Source: a bacterium (GTDB lineage: Bacteria; Krumholzibacteriota; Krumholzibacteria; LZORAL124-64-63). From it: a DNA stretch of 10,309 nt. The stretch lies in the NCBI GenBank assembly GCA_016873405.1, contig VGXH01000030.1, positions 1 to 10,309 on the forward strand, written 5' to 3'. Positions 1-6,765 of this stretch are shown here, in pieces. The notes under the pieces are model-generated. The model ran no database searches. It was not told the origin of the DNA and saw only the letters and a list, made by a program, of their open reading frames with translations. The position numbers were made by a program, and so were the translations under genes. How positions within the stretch are numbered: the first letter of the stretch is position 1; the number at the start of each line of letters is the position of its first letter.

Positions 1-969
1 ATCCTCGCCCGATCGCGGCGGTTTCCGGAACTCGAACTCGACCACGCGCCGCTGCCGGGGCGGGGTCACCAGGTCCAGCTTGTCCAGCTTCTTGACGCGG
101 CTCTGCACCTGCGCCGCCTTGGCGGCGTGCGAGGCGAAGCGTTCGACGAAGCGCCGCTCCTTGGCCAGCATCGCCTGCTGGCGCTCGTACTGGGCCTGCT
201 GGTTGGCGGCCTGGATCGCGCGCTGCCGTTCGTAGAACGCGTAGTCGCCGGTGTAGGAGATGAACTCGCCGCCGTCGATCTCGATGATCCGGCCGACGAC
301 GCGGTTCAGGAAGTCGCGGTCGTGGCAGGTCATCAACACGGCGCCCGGGTAGCTCGTGAGGAATCTCTCCAGCCAGAGGATCGATTCGATGTCGAGGTGG
401 TTGGTGGGCTCGTCCATCAGCAGGACATCGGGCCGGCCCAGCAGCACGCGGGCCATGCCGACGCGCATCTTCCAGCCTCCGGACAACGCGCCGACGTCGC
501 CGTCGATCTGCGCGTCGTCCAGGCCCAGCCCCTGCAGCACCTCTCTGGCGCGGGCCTCGAGGTCGTAGCCGCCGGCGTGGTTGTACTCGTCCTGCACGTG
601 GGCGTAGCGCGCGAGCAGTTCCTCCAGCCGGTCGGCCTGATCGGGGTCGGCCAGCGCGAGCTGGATCTCGTGCAGCTCGTGGTGGAGGTCGCCCAGCCGG
701 CCGCTGCCGGCGATGGCTTCGTCCAGCACCGGGCGCCCGGCCATCTCGCCGATGTCCTGGCGGAAGTAGCCGAGGCTCAACTGCCGTGGAATCGAGACCG
801 TGCCTTCATCGGGCGCCTCCGCGCCGACGAGCATCCGCAGCAGCGTCGTCTTGCCGGCGCCGTTGGGGCCGACCAGTCCGATCTTCTCGCCGGGGTTGAC
901 CTGCAGAGACGCCTCGACGAAGAGGATCTGGCTGCCGTAGCGCTTCGAGACGTTGGCCAGGGCGATCAT
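1..969 (-). CDS. ABC-F family ATPase (ribosome-associated), N-terminal part, cut by left window edge
   Basis: The first 323 residues are visible and the frame is still open at position 1. The first nucleotide-binding domain is complete: Walker A GPNGAGKT (residues 34-41), Q-loop Gln71, signature LSGGWKMR (162-169), Walker B LLMDEPTNHLD (183-193) and an H-loop CHDR (His216). A charged, Gln/Arg/Lys-rich linker follows at about 245-303 (including QVQSRVKKLDKL); it corresponds to the interdomain helical linker that ABC-F proteins place near the ribosomal P-site tRNA. There is no membrane segment. With the DEPTNHLD motif this indicates a soluble ABC-F translation factor rather than a transporter. 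The ATG at 969-967 is supported by GGAG (plus-strand CTCC 976-979) six bases upstream. The second ATPase domain should lie left of the window. The EttA/Uup/YbiT/YheS-type subfamily cannot be settled from this half, so no symbol is given. It is divergent from the kinase gene. Confidence 0.93.
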   Translation of the reverse strand, partial: MIALANVSKRYGSQILFVEASLQVNPGEKIGLVGPNGAGKTTLLRMLVGAEAPDEGTVSIPRQLSLGYFRQDIGEMAGRPVLDEAIAGSGRLGDLHHELHEIQLALADPDQADRLEELLARYAHVQDEYNHAGGYDLEARAREVLQGLGLDDAQIDGDVGALSGGWKMRVGMARVLLGRPDVLLMDEPTNHLDIESILWLERFLTSYPGAVLMTCHDRDFLNRVVGRIIEIDGGEFISYTGDYAFYERQRAIQAANQQAQYERQQAMLAKERRFVERFASHAAKAAQVQSRVKKLDKLDLVTPPRQRRVVEFEFRKPPRSGED

Positions 970-1066
970 GCGCGGCTCCGGGCGACGGGTGGGCGGCGGC
1001 GACAGGGTGGCCAATAGTGCACGCGCGGCCCCGCCGGCGCCAGCGCCCGCGTCGGCGGCGCCCGCG

Positions 1067-1096
1067 TTGACGGCCAGCGTGGCGGGGTGGTAGGCT
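1067..1096 (+). promoter_or_regulatory. Candidate sigma70-type promoter for the kinase gene
   Basis: TTGACG at 1067-1072 matches five of six bases of the -35 consensus. TAGGCT at 1091-1096 matches three of six bases of the -10, with an 18-base spacer. It lies about 100 bases before the GTG start. The weak -10 makes this a tentative call, but it is the only TTGAC-like site I noticed in this GC-rich divergent region. No convincing promoter was seen for the minus-strand ABC-F gene. Confidence 0.35.
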
Positions 1097-1180
1097 GGGA
1101 GTCCGCCACCGGCGCCCGGGCTCCCGTCCGGCCCGGAGCCGGTCCTGCGCCCTGCTTCCCGCTCCACCGTCCCAGCCGCC

Positions 1181-1187
1181 GGGAGAG
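1181..1187 (+). promoter_or_regulatory. Shine-Dalgarno site deciding the GTG start of the kinase
   Basis: GGGAGAG lies five bases before the GTG at 1193. It supports that non-ATG start over internal ATG codons, which are all inside the kinase domain. Confidence 0.6.
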
Positions 1188-1192
1188 CCGTC

Positions 1193-3721
1193 GTGGACGA
1201 CGACGACCGCACACTCGATCTGCCGGCGCGCGCGGACGCGGACGCGGGCGGCGCCACGCCGCCGGGCGTCCCGCGCGACCCGGGCGCCGGCGCTTCCGGC
1301 GCCGAGAGCGACCCCGTCGCCGAGGGCCGGCGCATCGGACCCTACCTGCTGTGCCGCCGGATCGGCGAGGGCGGCATGGGCCTGGTCTGGGAAGCGGACC
1401 AGCAGGAGCCGATCCGACGGCGCGTCGCGCTGAAGATGGTCAAGCGCGGCATGGACACGGCCGAGTTCATCGCCCGCTTCAGTTCCGAGCGCCAGGCGCT
1501 GGCGATGATGAACCACCCCGCCATCGCCCGCGTGCTGGACGCCGGCGCGACGCAGGAGGGTCGGCCGTACTTCGTCATGGAGTACGTCGAGGGCGTGCCC
1601 CTGAACGTCTACTGCGACCAGGAGAGTCTCAGCCTCCGGCGGCGCCTCGAGCTGTTCGTCCATGTCTGCGAGGGGGTGCAGCACGCGCACCAGAAGGCGA
1701 TCATCCACCGCGACCTCAAGCCGTCGAACGTACTGGTGACCGAGGTGGACGGGCAGCCGTTGCCGAAGATCATCGACTTCGGCGTGGCCAAGGCGCTGGA
1801 CCGCTCGCCCCTCGACGACACCCTCAGCACCGGCGCCGGGCAGCTCATCGGCACCCCGGAGTACATGAGTCCCGAGCAGACGGGTCTGACGGGCGAGGGC
1901 CTGGACACGCGGACGGATGTCTACGCGCTGGGCGTCCTGCTCTACGAGCTCCTGGTGGGGCAGCGGCCCTTCCGGCGCGAGGACCTGGCGGCGATGAGCT
2001 TCCTGGAGGTGCTGCAGGTCATCCGCGAGGTGGAACCCCCGCGACCCAGCGTCCGCGCGACCACGATCAGCCGCCACACGCCCCAGGTGCTGACGGATCT
2101 GGCGCGCTGCCGCGACTGCGAGCCCGCCGCGCTCGTGCGCGGGCTCAGGGGCGACCTCGACTGGATCGTGATGAAGGCGCTCGAGAAGGACCGCGAGCGT
2201 CGCTACGATTCGGCCAGCGCCCTGGCCGAGGACGTGCGCCGGCACCTGGAGGACCAGCCGGTCGGCGCCGGGCCGCCGTCGAAGCGCTACCGCGTACGCA
2301 AGTTCGTGCGCCGGCACCGCACCGGCGTGGTGGCGGGCGGCGTCGCGCTGGCGGCCGTCCTGCTCGGCATCGCCGGCACGACCGCGGGCATGATCCGCGC
2401 CGTCAGCGCGGAGCGGCGCGCGCGCCTGGAGGCCGAGACGGCACAGCAGGTTTCCGGCTTTCTCGTCGGCCTGTTCCAGGTGTCGGACCCGGATCAGGCC
2501 CGCGGCAACACGATCACCGCCCGTGAGATCCTTGACGCCGGCAGCGAACGCATCGGGACCGAGCTGGCGGGCCAGCCGCTGACGCAGGCGCGGCTGCTCG
2601 GCACGATGGGCACCGTGTACCGCAAGCTCGGCCTGTACGAGGCGGCCGAACCGAATCTCCAGCGGGCGCTCGATCTCCGCCGGAGCCAGCCCGGCGTGCC
2701 CGCTTCGGATCTCGCCGCCTCGCTCGGCGAGCTGGCCGACCTCTACCTGGACCTGGCCCGCTACGCGGACGCCGAAAGGGCGCTGCGGGAGGCGATGCCG
2801 CTGGTGGACGAAGCCGACCGCGACGGGCGACTGCAACTGGCCGGCGGCCTGACCGACCTGGGCAGCGTGTACCGGCGCCAGGGCCGCTACGAGGAGGCCG
2901 ATCCGCTCTACCGGCAGGCGCTGGACATCCGTCTGGCCGAATTGGGTCCGCGTTCGACCGAGGTGGCCGCCAGCTACAACTCGCTGGCCATCCTCGGCTG
3001 GAACCGCGGCCGCTTCGACGAGGCCGAGCGGCTCTACCTGCAGGCCCTGGCCATCTGGGAGGCGGCCTACGGCGAGGATCACGCCGACGTCGCGAAGGGC
3101 CTCAACAACCTGGCGCTCCTCTACCACCACCAGAAGCGGTACCGCGAAGCCCGTCAGATGTACCAGCGCGCGGCCGGCATCTACGAGCGCATCCTCGGCC
3201 CCGAGCACCCGCGACTGGCGACAGCCCTCAACAACCTGGCCCTGGTGATTCACGAGCAGGGCGATCTGGACGGAGCGGAGCCGTTGTACCGGCGCGCGCT
3301 GGCGGCCCGCGAGAAGGTGCTGGGCGCCACGCATCCGGACGTGGCGCAGACGCTCAACAACCTCGGCAACCTGCGGCGGGACCAGCGGCGGTGGGCCGAG
3401 GCCGGCGCCGACTACGAACGGGCCCTGGCCATCCGCCGCGCCGCCCTGGGCGAGGCCCACCCGGACGTGGGCTGGACCCTGCGGGACATGGGGCGGTTGC
3501 TCCGCGAAGAAGGCCGGCCCGGCGAAGCCGAGGGGTATTTCGAGCGCGCGCTGCGCATCTTCGACGCCGGCCTGGGCAGCGACCACCCGGACCTGGCGGA
3601 GTTCCTCGACGACTACCAGAAGGTCGTCCGCGACCTCGGCCGCCTGGCCCAGGCCGATTCGCTGCAGGCCTGGGCCGACCGCGTGCGGCCGAAGGGCGCC
3701 GGCGGCGGCGCCCTGCCCTGA
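1193..3721 (+). CDS. Transmembrane PknB-like Ser/Thr protein kinase with C-terminal TPR array
   Basis: 842 residues. Residues 1-46 are an acidic, then Ala/Gly/Pro-rich leader. The kinase domain spans about 48-353: Gly-loop GEGGMG (58-63), catalytic Lys81 in VALK, probable helix-C Glu99, HRDLKPSN (172-179, catalytic Asp174), DFG (195-197), SPE (226-228) and Asp242 in TDVYALG. All catalytic residues are present, so it should be an active RD-type kinase. A basic stretch (364-376) precedes one hydrophobic span (about 378-399), which would put the C-terminus outside the cytoplasm. Residues 469-804 form eight TPRs in exact 42-residue phase of the kinesin-light-chain type (LNNLA, GRYxEAExLYxRAL, LGxxHPDVA). 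In this family the TPRs are expected to bind proteins or ligands and signal to the kinase; that role is inferred. The substrate is unknown. The gene is divergent from ABC-F, with the next plus-strand gene 246 bases away, so it is probably monocistronic. Confidence 0.95.
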   Translation: MDDDDRTLDLPARADADAGGATPPGVPRDPGAGASGAESDPVAEGRRIGPYLLCRRIGEGGMGLVWEADQQEPIRRRVALKMVKRGMDTAEFIARFSSERQALAMMNHPAIARVLDAGATQEGRPYFVMEYVEGVPLNVYCDQESLSLRRRLELFVHVCEGVQHAHQKAIIHRDLKPSNVLVTEVDGQPLPKIIDFGVAKALDRSPLDDTLSTGAGQLIGTPEYMSPEQTGLTGEGLDTRTDVYALGVLLYELLVGQRPFRREDLAAMSFLEVLQVIREVEPPRPSVRATTISRHTPQVLTDLARCRDCEPAALVRGLRGDLDWIVMKALEKDRERRYDSASALAEDVRRHLEDQPVGAGPPSKRYRVRKFVRRHRTGVVAGGVALAAVLLGIAGTTAGMIRAVSAERRARLEAETAQQVSGFLVGLFQVSDPDQARGNTITAREILDAGSERIGTELAGQPLTQARLLGTMGTVYRKLGLYEAAEPNLQRALDLRRSQPGVPASDLAASLGELADLYLDLARYADAERALREAMPLVDEADRDGRLQLAGGLTDLGSVYRRQGRYEEADPLYRQALDIRLAELGPRSTEVAASYNSLAILGWNRGRFDEAERLYLQALAIWEAAYGEDHADVAKGLNNLALLYHHQKRYREARQMYQRAAGIYERILGPEHPRLATALNNLALVIHEQGDLDGAEPLYRRALAAREKVLGATHPDVAQTLNNLGNLRRDQRRWAEAGADYERALAIRRAALGEAHPDVGWTLRDMGRLLREEGRPGEAEGYFERALRIFDAGLGSDHPDLAEFLDDYQKVVRDLGRLAQADSLQAWADRVRPKGAGGGALP
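2597..3604 (+). repeat. Eight tandem 126-bp units encoding TPRs
   Basis: Units start at residues 469, 511, 553, 595, 637, 679, 721 and 763 of the kinase, always 42 residues apart with no indel. The last four share LNN or LRD starts and the xxHPDxA-type end. The first two are more degenerate and lack the LGxxHP segment. The units are diverged at the DNA level, so this is an old protein repeat rather than a recent expansion. Confidence 0.85.
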
Positions 3722-3741
3722 TCGCGGGCCGTGGTCCGCGA
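3722..3741 (+). terminator. Candidate hairpin right after the kinase stop codon
   Basis: TCGCGGGC (3722-3729) pairs with GTCCGCGA (3734-3741) through eight pairs including one G-U, with loop CGTG. It starts next to the TGA at 3719-3721. No U-tract follows, so intrinsic termination is uncertain. Confidence 0.3.
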
Positions 3742-3860
3742 CCGGGCGGGCGCGGCCGATCCACGCTCCCCTGCGCGACGTCGACGGCCGCCGCAGCCGG
3801 GGCTCGGGCGGCTGGACCGGCCCATCCGGCAAGGATTATTCCCCAGCGGCAACCGGGAAT

Positions 3861-3869
3861 TGTGATATT
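3861..3869 (+). promoter_or_regulatory. Possible extended -10 promoter for the lipoprotein gene
   Basis: TGTGATATT reads as TG-N-GATATT, an extended -10 with four of six hexamer matches. It lies in an AT-rich island (about 3831-3871) that stands out from the surrounding GC-rich DNA. No -35 box is visible at the right distance. It sits about 100 bases before the ATG. The rest of the 3742-3967 gap shows nothing else I can name. Confidence 0.3.
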
Positions 3870-3967
3870 CTGGGGGCTGGCCGGCCGCCGCCTGTCGCCG
3901 GGGCAGCCGGTCGCCCGTTTGGCTCGTTCAGGGCCATCCCCGTTGCAGCACAGCCAAGGAGACCGCC

Positions 3968-5788
3968 ATGTCACGATACAGCAGGGGACTTCTGGGACTG
4001 GCCGCCGTGCTGGCGCTTCTGGCCGGCTGCGGCCGCGAGTTGCCGGGCGGCGCGCCGCTCGTGTCGGGGATCGACGGGCCGCAGTCCGACAAGGACGGCA
4101 GCGAGGCGCTCGGGCCCCCGTCGCTCGCCATCGCCGCCGGCTCGGGCGTGTCGCACGGCGGCGTGTCGCTGGTCGGCGCCACCGCAGCCGACCTGACGGT
4201 GAGCGTGCCGCAGGGGGCCGCCATCCGCCAGGTGCTCGCCTACTGGGCCGGGGGCACGACGGCGGTCGCGGGCGACGACCGGATCAGCCTCGACGGCGTG
4301 GAGGTCCAAGGTCAGCTGATCGGCGGCCCGACCTGGTTCTACGCGCATCTGGGCGAGGCGTACCGTTTCTCGGCCTACCGGGCCGATATCACAGCCCTGG
4401 GACTGGTGCAGCCGGGGGTCAACACCCTGACGGTGTCCGACTTCTCCTTCGCCCCTTCGGTCGTCGACGAGAACGACGGCGCCAGCGTCGTGGTCATCTG
4501 GGACGACGGCACCGTGGCGGAGATCGCGCTGCGGGACGGCCTCGACCTGGCCTACTTCAAGTTCACCGGCGTGCTCAACGCGACCGTGCCGCAGGCGTTC
4601 GCCGTGACCCCCGCGGTCGAGGACCGGCTCGGCCAGTTGGTGATCCTGGCCGCCAGCGTCGGCTCGGACCGCCCGACCCGTGTCGTCGTCACCACGACCG
4701 CCGGCGCGCAGGTCTTCGAGGATCCGATGGGCGGCCCCGAGGGGACGCAATGGGATTCGCGCGAACTGCCGATCCTGATCCCGGGCGGCTGCGCCGAGAT
4801 CACGGTCGAGGTCGTCTCGACTCCCTCGTACGCGCCGCAGGGCGCCTCGCTCGGCTGGGTCGCGGCGGCGCTGGCGGTGCCGGCCGTCGCCGACGCCCCC
4901 TGGATCGTGAGCGGCAGGGTGTTCACCGACACCGAACGCGACGGCGTCTGGGCCGAGTTCGAGCCGGGTCTGGAGGGCGTCGTCGTGGACCTGGATTCCG
5001 ACGGCGGCGGCCTGCAGCTGTCCGTGCAGACCGACGCCGAGGGCCGCTACGCCTTCGCCGTTCCGGCCGGCGCCTACACGGTCTCGGTGGACCCCGACCT
5101 GCACAACGGGACCTTCAACAACGACCTGCTGACGGCCTTCCTGCCGACGACCGCGCTCGCGCGCGCGGTGACCGTCGGACCGGATTCCGCGGGCAACAAC
5201 TTCGGCTTCGAGCCCGACATCACGCGGCTGCTGGCGGAACTCGACGCGGGCGCGATCCCGACCGACGGCCTGACGCTGGGGATGTGGACCCAGATCTTCC
5301 GCTGCGCGCTGCTGGCCGCCGAGGGCGGCGCGCACTTCGACCAGGAATACGGCCGGATCCAGCGCGTCCCGGTCTACGGCGACGACTGCGGGGACGTGCT
5401 CGCGCGCCTGTGGTACGACGCCGGCACGCTGCAGGAACTGCTGTGGACGATCGAGGGCCTGTTCCTGCCGGTGCCCTACCGGTTCAGCGACGGCCGGGAG
5501 GTCGTGGAAGCGCACAAGCTGCTGGCGCTGAACCCGCGCAACCTCGAGGAAGACGTCCTGCAGGAGCTCCTGGTCGCCGAACTGAACTACGTGGTCGGCC
5601 GCGGCGCCGTGGCGCGGCTCGACTTCCAGGCGTCGCTCGTCGCCTGGGCGGAGTCGTGCCTGGCCTGGGAGGAGGACGGCCGCGGGCAGAAGGCCGGCGA
5701 AAAGGACCGCGCCACGCAGTTGCGCGGCGCCCTTTCGATCCTCGAGAAGACGAACACCGGCGGCGGCGGCGGCGTCGACGAGAAGTAG
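3968..5788 (+). CDS. Secreted lipoprotein with SdrD_B/Cna-B-like domain and helical C-terminal module
   Basis: 606 residues. The ATG has AAGGAG (3956-3961) six bases upstream. A short basic start and hydrophobic stretch end in lipobox LAGC (18-21), so Cys21 should be lipidated after signal peptidase II cleavage. There is no Asp at +2, so an outer-membrane destination is likely. Residues about 55-306 look all-beta (QVLAYWAG at 88-95, NDGASVVVIWDDG at 169-181), like the N-terminal adhesin-like domains of bacterial surface proteins; this match is by impression. Residues about 311-415 fit an SdrD_B/Cna-B-type fold: SGRVFTDTERDGVW (315-328), then the G-VV-L core, DAEGRYAFAVPAGAYTVSV (356-374) and the closing NNFGFEP. 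Residues about 420-595 are mainly helical (LGMWTQIFRCAL, LLVAELNYVVGRG). They resemble the C-terminal GFWKHQ-type module often found after such domains, in degenerate form. The tail is Gly-rich (598-602). No enzyme motif is seen; a structural or surface-binding role is inferred. Its stop lies four bases before the long palindrome. Confidence 0.88.
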   Translation: MSRYSRGLLGLAAVLALLAGCGRELPGGAPLVSGIDGPQSDKDGSEALGPPSLAIAAGSGVSHGGVSLVGATAADLTVSVPQGAAIRQVLAYWAGGTTAVAGDDRISLDGVEVQGQLIGGPTWFYAHLGEAYRFSAYRADITALGLVQPGVNTLTVSDFSFAPSVVDENDGASVVVIWDDGTVAEIALRDGLDLAYFKFTGVLNATVPQAFAVTPAVEDRLGQLVILAASVGSDRPTRVVVTTTAGAQVFEDPMGGPEGTQWDSRELPILIPGGCAEITVEVVSTPSYAPQGASLGWVAAALAVPAVADAPWIVSGRVFTDTERDGVWAEFEPGLEGVVVDLDSDGGGLQLSVQTDAEGRYAFAVPAGAYTVSVDPDLHNGTFNNDLLTAFLPTTALARAVTVGPDSAGNNFGFEPDITRLLAELDAGAIPTDGLTLGMWTQIFRCALLAAEGGAHFDQEYGRIQRVPVYGDDCGDVLARLWYDAGTLQELLWTIEGLFLPVPYRFSDGREVVEAHKLLALNPRNLEEDVLQELLVAELNYVVGRGAVARLDFQASLVAWAESCLAWEEDGRGQKAGEKDRATQLRGALSILEKTNTGGGGGVDEK

Positions 5789-5791
5789 CGT

Positions 5792-5913
5792 CCGGCAACC
5801 GCCGGCGGCGTCGAGGGGCAAGCACAGGGGTCCCGGGTAATCCGCAGCGCCGAAGGCGCGAGGACAACCCGGGACCCCTGTGCTTGCCCCTCGACGCCGC
5901 TGGTGGCTGCCGG
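5792..5913. repeat. Long nested inverted repeat between convergent genes (element 1)
   Basis: The left arm 5792-5838 pairs with the right arm 5867-5913. The inner 34 positions (5805-5838 with 5867-5900) are perfectly complementary. The outer 13 have three mismatches (5798/5907, 5801/5904, 5804/5901), all transitions. The 28-base centre holds a second hairpin: GCGCC (5847-5851), loop GAA, GGCGC (5855-5859), followed by GAGGA. The element begins four bases after the lipoprotein stop and ends 18 bases before the sdhB stop codon. Its transcript would fold into an extremely stable hairpin in either direction, so it may act as a bidirectional terminator or mRNA 3'-end stabiliser. There is no U-tract. 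Arms this long and this perfect exceed a usual intrinsic terminator. Confidence 0.9.
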
Positions 5914-5937
5914 CGCCACTCGCTGCCGGCGCTACTC
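5906..5937. repeat. Two 16-bp direct repeats spanning the end of sdhB
   Basis: GCTGCCGGCGCCACTC (5906-5921) is followed directly by GCTGCCGGCGCTACTC (5922-5937), with one difference. An eight-base partial third copy (GCCGCCGG) starts at 5938. The single T in copy 2 creates the CTA that is the sdhB stop codon on the minus strand. Confidence 0.7.
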
Positions 5938-6750
5938 GCCGCCGGTACTGCGCACCTTGTCGGCGCCGACCCAGGCGGCCTTGATGTACTCGCGGCGCAT
6001 CTTGGCGATGTTCTGGATCGAGATCTGCTTCGGGCACACGGCTTCGCACTCGCCGTGGTTGGAGCAGTCGCCGAAGCCCTCGCTGTCCATCTGCCTGATC
6101 ATCGCCAGCGCGCGGCGGCCGCGCTCGGGCGCGCCCTGCGGCAGCCACGCGAACTGGCTGATCTTGGCGCTCACGAAAAGAGAGGCCGAGGCGTTCGGGC
6201 AGGCCGCCACGCATGCCCCGCAGCCGATGCAGGTGGCCGCGTCCATGGCGTTGTCGGCGGCGTCCTTGGGCACCAGGACGGCGTTGCCGTCCGGGGCCGA
6301 GCCCACGTTCGTGGAGATGAAGCCGCCCTTGCGCTGGATGCGGTCGAAGGACTCGCGATCGACCACCAGATCCTTGACGATCGGGAACGGACCGGCCCGG
6401 AACGGCTCGATCGTGATGGTGTCGCCGTCCTGGTACTGCCGCATGCGGATCTCGCAGGTCGTCGTGCCGGCGTGCCTCCCGTGCGCGACGCCGCTGACGA
6501 CCAGGCCGCAGGTGCCGCAGATGCCCTCGCGGCAGTCGCTGTCGAACTCGAGCGCCTCCTCGCCCTTCCGGACGAGATCCTCGTTCAGGATATCGAGCAT
6601 CTCCAGGAGGGACATCTCCTTCTGGATGCCGTGCACCGTGTAGTCGACGAACCGGCCCGGGGCCCGGCGCCCGGGCTGCCGCCAGACCTTCAGGTGGATC
6701 GTCATGCCGGCGGGGGCGCTGCCGCCCTTGCTCGCGGAACTGTCGCTCAT
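5932..6750 (-). CDS. sdhB: Succinate dehydrogenase/fumarate reductase iron-sulfur subunit
   Basis: 272 residues. This cytoplasmic electron-transfer subunit carries electrons from the flavin in SdhA to the quinone at the membrane anchor. The N-terminal ferredoxin domain has the [2Fe-2S] ligands Cys73, Cys78, Cys81 (CREGICGTC) and Cys99. The C-terminal helical domain has Cys174, Cys177, Cys180 and Cys184 followed by Pro, then Cys229, Cys235 and Cys239 followed by Pro; together these supply the [4Fe-4S] and [3Fe-4S] clusters. The ATG at 6750-6748 has GGGAAGG eight bases upstream, just past the sdhA stop and 15 bases from it. A later Met16 is possible but lacks this site. The first 15 residues are a Ser/Gly/Ala-rich extension. 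It is the last gene of the operon and is followed by the long palindrome. The direction of catalysis cannot be told from sequence, so frdB is an equivalent name. Confidence 0.97.
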   Translation of the reverse strand: MSDSSASKGGSAPAGMTIHLKVWRQPGRRAPGRFVDYTVHGIQKEMSLLEMLDILNEDLVRKGEEALEFDSDCREGICGTCGLVVSGVAHGRHAGTTTCEIRMRQYQDGDTITIEPFRAGPFPIVKDLVVDRESFDRIQRKGGFISTNVGSAPDGNAVLVPKDAADNAMDAATCIGCGACVAACPNASASLFVSAKISQFAWLPQGAPERGRRALAMIRQMDSEGFGDCSNHGECEAVCPKQISIQNIAKMRREYIKAAWVGADKVRSTGGE

Positions 6751-6765
6751 CGGACCAACCTTCCC

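Noticed and set aside
806..3832. Long minus-strand open frame (1008 codons) opposite the kinase
   Set aside because: It is antisense to a kinase with every catalytic motif intact, and its end is an out-of-frame reading of the ABC-F gene.
5805..5900. A plain Rho-independent terminator
   Set aside because: The stem is far longer than typical, the centre has its own hairpin, and no U-tract follows on either strand. Termination is possible, but the simple label is not supported.
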